NCBI GenBank assembly: GCA_014642895.1
Contig: BMJD01000006.1
Span: 9,432 to 73,431, forward strand
Direction: 5' to 3'
Length of the DNA: 64,000 bases
DNA from: Lentibacillus populi
GTDB taxonomy: Bacteria; Bacillota; Bacilli; Bacillales; Amphibacillaceae
Shown: positions 43,205-52,297 of the stretch, in pieces
Layout of the letters: the number at the start of each line of letters is the position of its first letter
How positions within the stretch are numbered: position 1 is the stretch's first letter
Program-made: the position numbers and the translations under genes
The notes under the pieces: generated by a model
The model's database searches: none
Told to the model about the DNA's origin: nothing
The model's input: the letters and a program-made list of their open reading frames with translations, nothing else

Positions 43205-44380
43205 GTGAAGGAAGCAGTAATTGTTGCAGGTGCAAGAACCCCTGTAGGAAAAGCTAAGAAAGGGTCACTCGCCAATTCTCGACCAGATGATTTGGCAGCA
43301 TTAACGATAAAAGAAACACTAAAACGTGCTGGGAATTACGACGGCAATATCGATGATGTCATTATTGGAACAGCGATGCCTGAAGCAGAACAGGGAATGA
43401 ATGTGGCACGTAATATTGCCGGCCTTGCAGGATTGAGGAATACGGTTCCAGGAGTCACCATTAATCGCTACTGTTCATCAGGCTTGCAAAGTATTGCTTT
43501 TGCAGCGGAGCGTATTATGATCGGTGCTAGTGATACGATGATTGCCGGTGGAACGGAATCAATGAGTTTGATTCCAATGGGCGGTCACGTAATCAAGCCG
43601 AATAGCAAGCTTGTTCAGGATGCACCAGGCTACTACATGGGGATGGGGCATACCGCCGAAGAAGTAGCCAATCGTTTCAGTATTTCCCGCGAAGATCAGG
43701 ATGCCTTTGCGGTTCAGAGTCACGAGCGTGCGGCTAAAGCTATCCAAGAAGGGAAATTCAAGGATGAAATCGTTCCGGTTGAAGTAACCGAGCGGGTAGT
43801 TGGCAAAAACAATCAGATTGAAGAGAAAAGCTTCATATTTGAAATGGATGAAGGTGTACGCAAAGGAACATCGATGGAAGTATTGGCAAAACTGCGCCCG
43901 GCATTTAATGTGAGAGGATCTGTCACAGCTGGTAATTCATCGCAAATGAGTGATGGTGCAGCATCCGTATTGTTAATGGAGCGGGATAAAGCTGAGGCGG
44001 AAGGACTTACACCACTTGTGAAATTCCGTTCCTTTGCTGTAGCAGGTGTGGAGCCGGAAATTATGGGCGTTGGTCCGGTTAAAGCGGTACCAAAGGCATT
44101 GAAAATTGCCGGACTTGAACTAGCGGACATTGGCTTGTTCGAATTGAACGAAGCATTTGCTTCCCAATCGGTTCGTGTTATCCAAGCATTAGAACTCGAT
44201 CCGAATATTGTCAATGTAAACGGCGGCGCCATTGCACTTGGCCACCCACTTGGGATGACCGGTACGAAATTAACGTTAAGTCTGATTCATGAAATGAAGC
44301 GTCGCAACGTACAATATGGTGTTGTTACCATGTGTATTGGTGGCGGAATGGGTGCTGCTGGTGTATTTGAACTTGTTTAG
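43205..44380 (+). CDS. fadA: Acetyl-CoA C-acyltransferase (3-ketoacyl-CoA thiolase) FadA
   Basis: A 391-residue thiolase performing the last beta-oxidation step. The nucleophile Cys90 is in NRYCSSGLQS; catalytic His is in GGAIALGHPLGMTG and the second Cys in TMCIGGGMGAAG. The start is GTG behind GAGGGGGA. It is the second gene of the fadNA transcript, and forms the beta-oxidation complex with FadN. Confidence 0.95.
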   Translation: MKEAVIVAGARTPVGKAKKGSLANSRPDDLAALTIKETLKRAGNYDGNIDDVIIGTAMPEAEQGMNVARNIAGLAGLRNTVPGVTINRYCSSGLQSIAFAAERIMIGASDTMIAGGTESMSLIPMGGHVIKPNSKLVQDAPGYYMGMGHTAEEVANRFSISREDQDAFAVQSHERAAKAIQEGKFKDEIVPVEVTERVVGKNNQIEEKSFIFEMDEGVRKGTSMEVLAKLRPAFNVRGSVTAGNSSQMSDGAASVLLMERDKAEAEGLTPLVKFRSFAVAGVEPEIMGVGPVKAVPKALKIAGLELADIGLFELNEAFASQSVRVIQALELDPNIVNVNGGAIALGHPLGMTGTKLTLSLIHEMKRRNVQYGVVTMCIGGGMGAAGVFELV

Positions 44381-44439
44381 TTAAACCTTATGGTCAAGGT
44401 GATGTTTTTAAGTGAATTGTGAAGTTCACAGAGGAAATG

Positions 44440-44625
44440 CTGAACTTCTTATTAAAATGCTGAGTTTACGGAGAAAGTACTGAACATCATCTAAAACGTG
44501 CTGAAGTTTATAGAGAAAGTGCTGAACTTCATACAAAATACTGAAGCTCAAAGAGAAAGTGCTGAAGTTCAGGAGAAAATACTGAAGTTCATCTAAAAAT
44601 GCTGAACATCACAGAAATGCTAAAA
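44440..44625. repeat. Degenerate 20-21-bp repeats (ctgaag type)
   Basis: About ten CTGAA(G/C)TT(C/T) words at 44440, 44460, 44480, 44501, 44522, 44541, 44562, 44582, 44602 and 44620, spaced 18-21 bp, separated by A-rich AGAGAAAGT-like filler. It fills the gap between fadA and fadE. Confidence 0.9.
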
Positions 44626-44677
44626 CTCACAGAAGGGTGTTTGCCCTATTATTTCATAATGGAAAGGGACGTTAATC

Positions 44678-46462
44678 ATGAGTGAAACGAAAGAAAAATT
44701 ATTTAAAGGTGGAGCATTTTTAATAGAGGATTTAACCGGTGATGATGTGATTACCCCGGAGGATTTCACTGACGAACATAAAATGATTGCTAAAACAACG
44801 GAAGAGTTCGTCGCCGGTGAGGTGTTGCCAGTAGTAGACAAATTAGAAAACCACGAATTTGAATACTCGGTGGATCTGCTTAAAAAGGCCGGGGAACTTG
44901 GATTGTTAGGTGCTGATGTTCCGGAAGAATATGGCGGATTGGCATTAGATAAAATTAGTTCTTCCTTAATTACGGAAAAATTCTCCCGTGCTGGCGGATT
45001 TTCCGTAACACATGGGGCACATGTTGGCATCGGTTCATTGCCAATCGTATTTTTCGGCAACGATGAGCAAAAACAAAAGTATTTACCAAAACTTGCAACT
45101 GGTGAACTTTTAGCGGCCTACGCATTAACAGAACCTTCATCAGGGTCCGATGCTCTAGGTGCAAAAACAACCGCCAAATTAAATGATGCTGGTACCCATT
45201 ATATTTTAAATGGCGAAAAACAATGGATCACAAACTCGGCATTCGCAGATGTTTTCATTGTCTATGCCAAAATCGACGGCGAACATTTCTCTGCATTCAT
45301 TGTAGAGCGTAAATTCCCTGGTGTATCAGTTGGTAATGAAGAAGACAAAATGGGAATTAAAAGCTCGTCAACCCGTACATTGATATTGGAAGATGCAGAA
45401 GTACCTGTTGAGAATCTATTAGGGGAAAAAGGCAAAGGCCACAAAATTGCTTTTAATATTTTAAACGTCGGCCGTTATAAATTGGCAATCGGTGGTGTAG
45501 GCGGTTCAAAACGTGGAATCGAAGTGGCAACCAAGTATGTAAACGAACGTAAGCAATTTGGCAGATCCATTTCAAGCTTTAGCCTTACGCAGGAAAAATT
45601 GGCTACAATGGCAGCACGGACGTATGCAAATGAAAGTGCCGTTTACCGCACAGTCGGATTGTTCGAACAGCGGATGGGAGCTTTAACAGATAAGCAATTA
45701 AAAGATGGACGTGAAATAGCCAAAGCGATTGCCGAATACCAAATCGAGTGCTCGATGAATAAATACGCTGCTACGGAATGTCTCGATTATGTCACTGATG
45801 AAGCCGTACAGCTTCATGGCGGGTATGGTTTTATGGAAGAATATGAGGTTGCCCGTATGTACCGTGATTCACGGATCAACCGGATATTTGAAGGAACAAA
45901 CGAAATCAATCGTTTAATCGTGCCTGGAACATTGCTGAAAAAAGCAATGAAAGGGGAATTGCCATTACTGCAAAAAGCACAAGGCCTGCAGGAAGAGCTC
46001 ATGATGATGATGCCGGAAGAAGTCGGTGATGAAACGTTAGCACAAGAAAAACATCTCTTGAAAAATGCTAAGAAAATCGTTTTGCTTGGTGCCGGACTCG
46101 CAGCACAAAAGTATATGCAGAAGCTGGAGAATGAACAAGAAATCCTCGTAAACCTTGCCGATATGGTTAATGAAGTGTATAACATGGAATCTGCTATTCT
46201 TCGGACCGAAAAAGCTATTAACAAATCGGGTGAAGAAAAGAATAAACAAAAACTGCTTTATACACAAGTTTATGTTCAGGAAGCATTTAACCGAATTGAA
46301 GCGGATGCAAAAGAAACGCTGATCGCTGTTGAAGAAGGCGATACATTGCGTATGATGCTTTCGTCATTACGCAAACTTACACGCCACACACCAACAAATG
46401 TTATTGCGAAAAAACGCGAGATTGCGGCGGGTATTATTGAAGAAGAAAAATATTTTGTATAA
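44678..46462 (+). CDS. fadE: Acyl-CoA dehydrogenase FadE
   Basis: A 594-residue FAD-dependent acyl-CoA dehydrogenase for the first beta-oxidation step. Conserved blocks are LTEPSSGSDALGAKT, GEKQWITNSAFADVF, GSKRGIEVATKYVNERKQFG (read in parts) and LHGGYGFMEEYEVARMYRDSRI with FEGTNEINR. The long C-terminal extension beyond residue 400 is typical of the Bacillus FadE/YusJ subgroup. GGAAAGG lies before the ATG. It is separated from fadA by a 21-bp repeat cluster. Confidence 0.95.
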   Translation: MSETKEKLFKGGAFLIEDLTGDDVITPEDFTDEHKMIAKTTEEFVAGEVLPVVDKLENHEFEYSVDLLKKAGELGLLGADVPEEYGGLALDKISSSLITEKFSRAGGFSVTHGAHVGIGSLPIVFFGNDEQKQKYLPKLATGELLAAYALTEPSSGSDALGAKTTAKLNDAGTHYILNGEKQWITNSAFADVFIVYAKIDGEHFSAFIVERKFPGVSVGNEEDKMGIKSSSTRTLILEDAEVPVENLLGEKGKGHKIAFNILNVGRYKLAIGGVGGSKRGIEVATKYVNERKQFGRSISSFSLTQEKLATMAARTYANESAVYRTVGLFEQRMGALTDKQLKDGREIAKAIAEYQIECSMNKYAATECLDYVTDEAVQLHGGYGFMEEYEVARMYRDSRINRIFEGTNEINRLIVPGTLLKKAMKGELPLLQKAQGLQEELMMMMPEEVGDETLAQEKHLLKNAKKIVLLGAGLAAQKYMQKLENEQEILVNLADMVNEVYNMESAILRTEKAINKSGEEKNKQKLLYTQVYVQEAFNRIEADAKETLIAVEEGDTLRMMLSSLRKLTRHTPTNVIAKKREIAAGIIEEEKYFV

Positions 46463-46469
46463 AAAATCA

Positions 46470-46504
46470 AAGGCCCTAGTTACGTTGGTAACTAGGGCTT
46501 TTGT
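46470..46504. terminator. Terminator between fadE and the Uma2 gene
   Basis: GCCCTAGTTAC / GTAACTAGGGC arms with a four-base loop and TTTTG on one side, A-rich on the other; usable by both converging genes. Confidence 0.92.
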
Positions 46505-47106
46505 TAATTCTTGATATCGGGAATATTATTCATAATTTCTTCCATAGTGAAGGAAATACATGAGACGTTTGGAGAAGATACATTATCATTATGTTGAAAA
46601 ACATTAAATATAGTATATTGTTCGTCTTGAAGCGTATATTGTTCTAACATTCCGCTTGCAGGTTCCACGATCCAGTATTCCGGGATTTTATACCGTGCGT
46701 AAGTTTTAAGTTTATCAATTTTATCACGCTTTAATGTCGAAGGTGACAGAATTTCGACAACAAGGTCTGGTGCACCTTCAATCCCGCGGTTACGTAAAAT
46801 ATCGATACGGCTTCTGTGTAATAGAACAAGATCTGGCTGACGAACCTCCTTGGAAGAGAGAATGACATCAACAGGTGCATATAAAATAAAATAATCCGAT
46901 TCGCAGCTGTGTGTGATTATCTTTTGCATTTGATGACTAATCAATTGGTGGGTAACGGCTGGCGCAGGACTCATCAATTCTAATTGTCCATTTACCAGTT
47001 CATATCGGTTCCCGTCGTCGATTGAAGCGTAATCATCATATGTCAGATTGCTTTCTTTGATCATGTCATTATCTTTACTTGTTTTGCCACCGTATTTTTC
47101 TCCCAT
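46504..47106 (-). CDS. Uma2-family (DUF820) putative endonuclease
   Basis: A 200-residue protein of the PD-(D/E)xK-like Uma2 family: YDDYASIDDGNRYELVNGQLELMSPAPA (read in parts), VDVILSSKEVRQPDLVLL, then GAPDLVVEILSPST and RDKIDKLKTYARYKIPEYWIV. The family is common in cyanobacteria and scattered in Bacilli; role unknown, perhaps linked to mobile DNA. AAAGGTG places the start at ATG 47106 rather than a GTG nine bases upstream. It lies alone, opposite to fadE. Confidence 0.85.
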   Translation of the reverse strand: MGEKYGGKTSKDNDMIKESNLTYDDYASIDDGNRYELVNGQLELMSPAPAVTHQLISHQMQKIITHSCESDYFILYAPVDVILSSKEVRQPDLVLLHRSRIDILRNRGIEGAPDLVVEILSPSTLKRDKIDKLKTYARYKIPEYWIVEPASGMLEQYTLQDEQYTIFNVFQHNDNVSSPNVSCISFTMEEIMNNIPDIKN

Positions 47107-47347
47107 CCCGAACACCTTTCCCTTTATGGCGCTATTTTTTATAGTATATCATGGTTTTTTATTTGTTACTATGAAAATAGAATCGTCAACGTGTATTGCT
47201 TTCGATTTCAAACAGTACTTCTTTTCATCATTATACCATCGGTGAATAAAATTGGATTCTTAATCTGCAATTTCTTCGACCATTCCCATACAAATCTGCT
47301 ATAATAGATGAAATTAATTACATGGGCAGGGGAGGGATGTAAAGTAT

Positions 47348-47704
47348 ATGGCGTTAACATTCTACTGGTATCCAAATTGCGGTACATGCAAAAAGGCGAA
47401 AAAATGGTTGGACGATCAAAACATCACCTATACGAGCATACATATTGTGGACAACCCGCCGACAAAAAACGAGTTGCTGGATTTGATCGAGAAAAGCGGT
47501 TTACCTGCTAAGAAATTTTTCAACACAAGTGGCAAGAAGTATCGGGAAGGGAATATTAAGGAAATAATTAAAGATGCCAGTACTGAAGAAATGGCGGAAA
47601 TCCTGGCGTCAGATGGTATGCTGATCAAGCGGCCGATTGTTACAAATGGACAAAAGGTAACGGTTGGATTTAAAGAAGAAACCTTTGAAGAAGAATGGCT
47701 GTAA
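47348..47704 (+). CDS. yusI: ArsC/Spx-family protein YusI
   Basis: A 118-residue thioredoxin-fold protein of the arsenate reductase-like family. The WYPNCGTCKKAKKWL motif gives CxxC at residues 11-14, and KRPIVTNGQKVTVGF has the cis-Pro loop. It matches B. subtilis YusI, adjacent to gcvH there as here. Its enzymatic role is unproven. The start is ATG 47348 behind GGGGAGGG. Confidence 0.88.
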   Translation: MALTFYWYPNCGTCKKAKKWLDDQNITYTSIHIVDNPPTKNELLDLIEKSGLPAKKFFNTSGKKYREGNIKEIIKDASTEEMAEILASDGMLIKRPIVTNGQKVTVGFKEETFEEEWL

Positions 47705-47780
47705 ATGTAAGGTGAAATACTAGAAATAAACCGGGTTACCTAGTATAGTAAAATTGCTATGAATTAATGGAGGGATTTTA

Positions 47781-48164
47781 ATGAGCTTACCAAAGGACTT
47801 ATTATATTCAGAAGAACATGAATGGGTAAAACAAGAAGATGGCAAAGTACGAATCGGAATTACTGATTTTGCACAAGATGAGTTAGGCGATATTGTATTT
47901 GTTGAGCTGCCGGAAGAAGGAGACGAAATCGAAGCGGATGAGCCTTTTGGAAGTGTTGAATCTGTTAAGACTGTATCTGAACTGTATGCCCCAATCAGTG
48001 GTAAAGTCGTTGAAGTAAATGAAGAATTAGAGGACAGCCCTGAACTAGTAAACGAATCGCCATATGAGAAAGCATGGATGGTTGTGGTTGAGCCTTCTGA
48101 TGAATCGGAAATAGACGAATTGTTATCTGCTGAAAAATACGAAGAGGTTATTCAGGAAGATTAA
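47781..48164 (+). CDS. gcvH: Glycine cleavage system H protein
   Basis: A 127-residue lipoyl carrier. The lipoylated Lys lies in [19 protein letters not shown]; the opening [21 protein letters not shown] is canonical. In Bacilli GcvH also serves as the entry point for lipoylation of other complexes. GGAGGG lies before the ATG, and it has its own terminator. Confidence 0.97.
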   Translation: MSLPKDLLYSEEHEWVKQEDGKVRIGITDFAQDELGDIVFVELPEEGDEIEADEPFGSVESVKTVSELYAPISGKVVEVNEELEDSPELVNESPYEKAWMVVVEPSDESEIDELLSAEKYEEVIQED

Positions 48165-48186
48165 TCAGATAAAATTAGAACGCATT

Positions 48187-48232
48187 CGAGGCTGACTTTG
48201 CACTCCAATTAAAAGGTGTAGAGTCAGCCTTA
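48187..48232 (+). terminator. Terminator of gcvH
   Basis: AGGCTGACT / AGTCAGCCT arms with a 22-base internal loop; followed by a short T-containing stretch. Confidence 0.75.
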
Positions 48233-48295
48233 TTCGCATCATATTATAGTTGTAAGCAGCTTTTTGCTTGATTTGGTAAGGAGTGCTGTGGGATC

Positions 48296-48649
48296 ATGAC
48301 ACATGAATCAGACAAAGTCATTATTGTTGAGGGGTTAACCGATAAAAAGCAAATCAAAAAAGTAATCACGGAGGATGTTGAAATAATTTGTACGAATGGC
48401 ACGCTCGGTGTGGAACGGTTTGATGAGCTTTTGTATACGTATGATTTGGATAATAAGGATGTCTTCATTTTAGTTGATGAGGATGAATCAGGGATAAAGC
48501 TGCGTAAACAATTAGCACGGGAGCTCCCCCATGCAGAGCATATTTACGTAAACAGTGAATATCGGGAAGTAGCAACGACGCCTGAACAAATCCTTGCAAC
48601 CGTATTAGTAAGCAAACGAATCGCGGTCAATCCGATATTTTTGGTGTAG
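48296..48649 (+). CDS. yusF: Toprim-domain protein YusF
   Basis: A 117-residue single Toprim domain: VIIVEGLTDKKQIKK carries the catalytic Glu, and VFILVDEDESGIKLRKQL the DxDxxG-type metal motif. This is the small Toprim (RNase M5-like) family; B. subtilis YusF is the counterpart in the same neighbourhood. Function unknown. It ends one base before the next frame opens. Confidence 0.85.
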   Translation: MTHESDKVIIVEGLTDKKQIKKVITEDVEIICTNGTLGVERFDELLYTYDLDNKDVFILVDEDESGIKLRKQLARELPHAEHIYVNSEYREVATTPEQILATVLVSKRIAVNPIFLV

Positions 48650-48659
48650 GGTGATAGTT

Positions 48660-48977
48660 TTGCAACAGATTACAGACGAAACATTGATTGGAGATCATTA
48701 TTTACTATATATTTACACCCCGTTTTGCGGTACATGTGCATTGGCAAGATCGATGCTGGACAAAATTGAAGCGGTGCATCATGAGGACATTTTTTATGAA
48801 ATGAATGCTGCACTGCATCCCGATTTTATGCAAGATAACAAAATCGAAAGTGTGCCATGTCTGCTGATAAAACAAGATGGGGAAATCAAAGAAAGCGTTT
48901 ATGCGTTCCGTTCGATCGGGAACATTTACAGTTATTTGCTGAAATATAAACCGGAGTTGTTCGCTAATAATTCATAA
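48660..48977 (+). CDS. yusE: Thioredoxin-like protein YusE
   Basis: A 105-residue thioredoxin-fold protein: YIYTPFCGTCALARSMLDKIE contains CGTC, and IESVPCLLIKQDG the cis-Pro strand. It is translated right after yusF; TTG 48660 has GGTGATAG upstream, while a GTG at 48651 would give three extra residues. Probably a cytoplasmic thiol reductase. It keeps the B. subtilis yusF-yusE order. Confidence 0.85.
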   Translation: MQQITDETLIGDHYLLYIYTPFCGTCALARSMLDKIEAVHHEDIFYEMNAALHPDFMQDNKIESVPCLLIKQDGEIKESVYAFRSIGNIYSYLLKYKPELFANNS

Positions 48978-49000
48978 TTAGCGGACTATTACTTTTTGCA

Positions 49001-49029
49001 TTGACACGTGTTTCGGTAAGTGCTAGTAT
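49001..49029 (+). promoter_or_regulatory. Promoter of the metNPQ operon
   Basis: TTGACA, 17 bases, TAGTAT, about 35 bases upstream of the S-box aptamer. Confidence 0.8.
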
Positions 49030-49063
49030 TTTACTTATCATTTTTAAATTAAATACGACTTAT

Positions 49064-49170
49064 CTCTTATCTTGAGCGGTGGAGGGACTGGCCCTATGAA
49101 CCCGCGGCAACCTTCAGGTGTATTTGAAAGGTGCCAATTCCTGCAAAGTAATCCTTTGACAGATGAGGGG
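49064..49170 (+). ncRNA. SAM-I (S-box) riboswitch
   Basis: Contains the conserved S-box words CTTATC, GGTGGAGGGACTGGCCC, ATGAACCC, CGGCAACC, AAAGGTGCCAATTCCTGC and GACAGATGAG. S-adenosylmethionine binding favours the downstream terminator and shuts the operon. The cargo is a methionine importer. Confidence 0.97.
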
Positions 49171-49190
49171 ACGTGAGACTTTTTATAGAT

Positions 49191-49225
49191 ACGTCTTTCT
49201 GTTCTCTTGCAGAAAGGCGTTTTTG
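49191..49225 (+). terminator. S-box terminator
   Basis: ACGTCTTTCT / AGAAAGGCGT arms followed by TTTTT. Confidence 0.9.
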
Positions 49226-49367
49226 GTTTCAATGGGCATAATAAGAGATATGTAAGAGGTTTTGATAATGAAATCAGCAATTCGCCGATTTCTTCCAATC
49301 CGACCTCTGGCTTCCGACCTCTGAAAATGCAAGGCGGATGCCGAGTTATTGCTAAGGAGGATTATTC

Positions 49368-50396
49368 GTGATTTCAATTGAAGGATTAAGCAAAATTTTT
49401 ACATCCAATAAAAAGCAAATCACTGCCGTTGATGACTTAACACTTGCAATTAAGGAAGGCGGGATTTTCGGTGTGATTGGCTACAGTGGTGCCGGTAAGA
49501 GTACGTTTGTCAGATTGCTTAACCGGTTAGAGGAGCCGTCTAGCGGACGGGTTATTATAGATGATCAAGACATTACGGCCATGAATTCTAATCAGCTCCG
49601 GCTGGCGAGACAGGAAATTGGGATGATTTTTCAGCATTTTAATTTGCTATGGTCGCGGACAGTAAAGGATAATATTGCGTTTCCTTTGGAAATTGCTGGA
49701 GTGCCAAAAGCGGAACGGGAGAGGCGGGTTCGGGAGCTGATCGATTTGGTTGGACTTTCTGAACGGGAAAATGCCTATCCGTCACAGCTGAGCGGCGGGC
49801 AAAAGCAGCGAGTCGGGATTGCCAGAGCACTTGCCAACAATCCAAAAGTGCTGCTTTGCGATGAGGCTACCTCAGCACTTGACCCGGAAACGACCAACGC
49901 GATTTTAGATTTGCTGGTGGATATTAATAAAAAGCTGGGCCTGACGATTATTTTAATTACCCATGAAATGCACGTTATTCGTAAAATTTGCCGGCAGGTT
50001 GCCGTAATGGAAAATGGAAAGATCGTTGAACAAGGTGACGTGCTGGATGTGTTTTTACGGCCAAAGCAGCAAGTGACGAAAAAATTTGTTGAGCAGGTAA
50101 TGGGTACACAGGATGAGAATGAAGGAATACAGGACTTGATTAATGCCTATGATCATGGAAAGATTGTTCGCCTTCATTTTATCGGGGAAACGGCAAACCA
50201 GGCACTGATTAGTCAAGTGGCGAAGAAATATAAGGTTGATATTAACGTTTTACAGGGAAAAATTACCCAAACGCAAGCTGGCGCCTATGGAACGCTGTTT
50301 GTACAAATAGAAGGAGAAACAGAAGAAATGGACAAGGCAATCGGCTTTATCACCAAAACCTCGGTTGAAGTGGAGGTGATCCGTGATGTTAACTGA
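49368..50396 (+). CDS. metN: Methionine ABC transporter ATP-binding protein MetN
   Basis: A 342-residue ATPase: Walker A GYSGAGKST, signature LSGGQKQRVGIARAL, Walker B VLLCDEATSALD, and a C-terminal NIL domain (HFIGETANQALISQVAKKY) that senses methionine. GTG 49368 follows AAGGAGG. It lies 143 bases after the S-box terminator. Its end overlaps metP by 11 bases. Confidence 0.96.
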   Translation: MISIEGLSKIFTSNKKQITAVDDLTLAIKEGGIFGVIGYSGAGKSTFVRLLNRLEEPSSGRVIIDDQDITAMNSNQLRLARQEIGMIFQHFNLLWSRTVKDNIAFPLEIAGVPKAERERRVRELIDLVGLSERENAYPSQLSGGQKQRVGIARALANNPKVLLCDEATSALDPETTNAILDLLVDINKKLGLTIILITHEMHVIRKICRQVAVMENGKIVEQGDVLDVFLRPKQQVTKKFVEQVMGTQDENEGIQDLINAYDHGKIVRLHFIGETANQALISQVAKKYKVDINVLQGKITQTQAGAYGTLFVQIEGETEEMDKAIGFITKTSVEVEVIRDVN

Positions 50397-51054
50397 TTTA
50401 TTTCCCAATTTGGATGTTGAGGACCTTTGGGGAGCAATCTATGAAACGTTTTATATGACGATACTTTCACTCGTTGGAACGTTAATCTTGGGGATCCTGC
50501 TCGGTTTGCTATTATACCTGACTGCGAAGGGTGGGATTTGGCAAAATAAATTAATTAACCTTGTTGTCGCAGCAATCGTAAACATATTTCGAGCGATTCC
50601 GTTTATCATCTTGATTTTACTGTTATTTCCATTTACCGACTTTTTAATTGGTACGATTCGTGGCCCCAATGCTGCCTTACCAGCATTGATTATCGGATCA
50701 GCCCCATTTTATGGAAGGCTTGTGGAAATTGCTTTGAAGGAAGTGGATAAAGGTGTGGTGGAAGCGGCGAAAGCAATGGGTGCCAAAACACGAACGATTA
50801 TTTTTCGGGTGTTACTTCCTGAATCCATGCCCGCATTGGTTTCAGGGCTGACCGTAACGGCGATTGCACTGATTGGTTATACAGCAATGGCTGGTGTCAT
50901 TGGCGCTGGTGGTTTAGGGAATTATGCTTATTACTTTGGATTTCAGCGGCGTAATTTTGATATTGTCTTTATTTGTACCGTCGTTATTGTTTTAATCGTA
51001 TTTATTTTTCAGTTTATTGGCGACTTTATTTCCAATAAATTAGATAAAAGATAA
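50386..51054 (+). CDS. metP: Methionine ABC transporter permease MetP (MetI)
   Basis: A 222-residue permease with five membrane helices and the EAA loop EVDKGVVEAAKAMGAKTRTI. It pairs with MetN to import L/D-methionine. GGAGGTGA lies six bases before ATG 50386, favoured over the GTG just upstream. Confidence 0.95.
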   Translation: MLTDLFPNLDVEDLWGAIYETFYMTILSLVGTLILGILLGLLLYLTAKGGIWQNKLINLVVAAIVNIFRAIPFIILILLLFPFTDFLIGTIRGPNAALPALIIGSAPFYGRLVEIALKEVDKGVVEAAKAMGAKTRTIIFRVLLPESMPALVSGLTVTAIALIGYTAMAGVIGAGGLGNYAYYFGFQRRNFDIVFICTVVIVLIVFIFQFIGDFISNKLDKR

Positions 51055-51070
51055 AAAGGGGGAGTTCATC

Positions 51071-51901
51071 ATGAAAAAGATTTTAGCATTTGTATCTATA
51101 TTGTTGGTACTCGTATTAGCAGCATGTGGCGGGTCTGATGAAAGCAAAGGTGACGATGAAAATACAACCATTAAAGTTGGGGCAACCAGTGTGCCGCATG
51201 CAGAAATTTTGGAAGAAGCAAAACCACTTCTGAAAGAAAAAGGAATCACACTTGAAATTGAGGAATACCAGGATTATGTATTACCAAACGACGCCTTGGC
51301 AGATGGTGATCTTGATGCCAACTATTTTCAAACCACCCCATATTTGGAGCAAACAGTAAAGGATACGGGATATGATTTGGACTATATAGATGGCATCCAC
51401 ATTGAACCAATGGGGATTTACTCCAAAGATATTACCAGTCTGGATAATGTGAAAGATGGTACTGAAGTCATTTTAAGTAATTCCGTATCAGATCATCCCC
51501 GTGTATTAGCCTTGTTTGAAAAAGCTGGTCTGATCAAATTGGACGATAGTGTGAAAACGAACAAAGCGACATTTGATGATATTGTTGAAAATCCGAAGAA
51601 CTTAACCTTTTCACCGGATTATGAGGCAGCAATTTTACCGGAACTGTATAATTCAGAGGAAAATACTCTCGTTGCCATCAACACAAACTATGCCATTCAG
51701 GCCGGTTTAGATCCAATGGACGACACGCTTATTTTGGAAGATGAAAAATCGCCATATGTGAATGTTGTTGCTGTTCAAGCGAAAGACAAAGATAATGAAG
51801 CGTTGAATACATTGGTAGACGTGCTGCATTCAAAAGAAATCCAGGACTTTATGTTGGATAAATATGACGGGGCAGTTGTTCCGGTCGGTGGAGAAAAGTA
51901 A
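51071..51901 (+). CDS. metQ: Methionine-binding lipoprotein MetQ
   Basis: A 276-residue NlpA-family lipoprotein. The lipobox LAAC places the lipid anchor near Cys17. Family blocks are VGATSVPHAEILEEAKPLL (read from residue ~35), DANYFQTTPYLEQ and the final DGAVVPV. It delivers methionine to MetNP. AAGGGGGAG lies before the ATG. Confidence 0.96.
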   Translation: MKKILAFVSILLVLVLAACGGSDESKGDDENTTIKVGATSVPHAEILEEAKPLLKEKGITLEIEEYQDYVLPNDALADGDLDANYFQTTPYLEQTVKDTGYDLDYIDGIHIEPMGIYSKDITSLDNVKDGTEVILSNSVSDHPRVLALFEKAGLIKLDDSVKTNKATFDDIVENPKNLTFSPDYEAAILPELYNSEENTLVAINTNYAIQAGLDPMDDTLILEDEKSPYVNVVAVQAKDKDNEALNTLVDVLHSKEIQDFMLDKYDGAVVPVGGEK

Positions 51902-51967
51902 TTTATTGGGAATTTTGAGTATTTGGCAGTATCCAGGTGAAAAAAGATAAATATGATGAAGAAAAAT

Positions 51968-52072
51968 GGCTATGTTCGGTTCAGCGGCTAATTTCCAATT
52001 CAATGCGTTAACTGACGTTTAAATCGGCTTTGCCACGGGAATCGTCCTTGTGATAATCTTAGGATTGTAAAT
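51968..52072 (+). pseudogene. Membrane-protein remnant with in-frame stop
   Basis: One frame reads MAMFGSAANFQFNALTDV, stop (TAA), then IGFATGIVLVIILGL and stop. The second part is a transmembrane helix. It looks like the tail of a transporter or small membrane protein interrupted by a nonsense codon. Too short for family assignment. Confidence 0.3.
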
Positions 52073-52111
52073 AAAACGAAAGGATGATTCACTATCCACA
52101 GTGGAATAAGG

Positions 52112-52282
52112 ATGAATTACACTCCCGAAATGGAGAAAGCAATGCAGCAGTCACACGGAATGGGCTATGCGGAATACGGGAGGAAACTTGACAAACGAAT
52201 CGTTGTGGAAAAGAGAAGGCAACAAGAATACGAGCAATGCAAGCATATTGTCGCGGAAATCGATAGTCATTTTCATAAATAA
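52112..52282 (+). CDS. Hypothetical 56-residue charged protein
   Basis: An open frame with MNYTPEMEKAMQQSHGMG at the start, then AEYGRKLDKRIVVEKRRQQE, one Cys, and the end EIDSHFHK. It is strongly charged and helical in appearance. The ribosome site (AATAAGG) is weak and too close. It stops 16 bases before the structured RNA element copy 2. No family recognised; it may be a host-gene fragment or a small element-linked ORF. Confidence 0.4.
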   Translation: MNYTPEMEKAMQQSHGMGYAEYGRKLDKRIVVEKRRQQEYEQCKHIVAEIDSHFHK

Positions 52283-52297
52283 GAACCAAAGGTGGAA

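Noticed and set aside
44620-45060. 146-residue Pro/Ser/Asn-rich minus-strand frame
   Set aside because: It is antisense to fadE, with shadow composition and no start signal.
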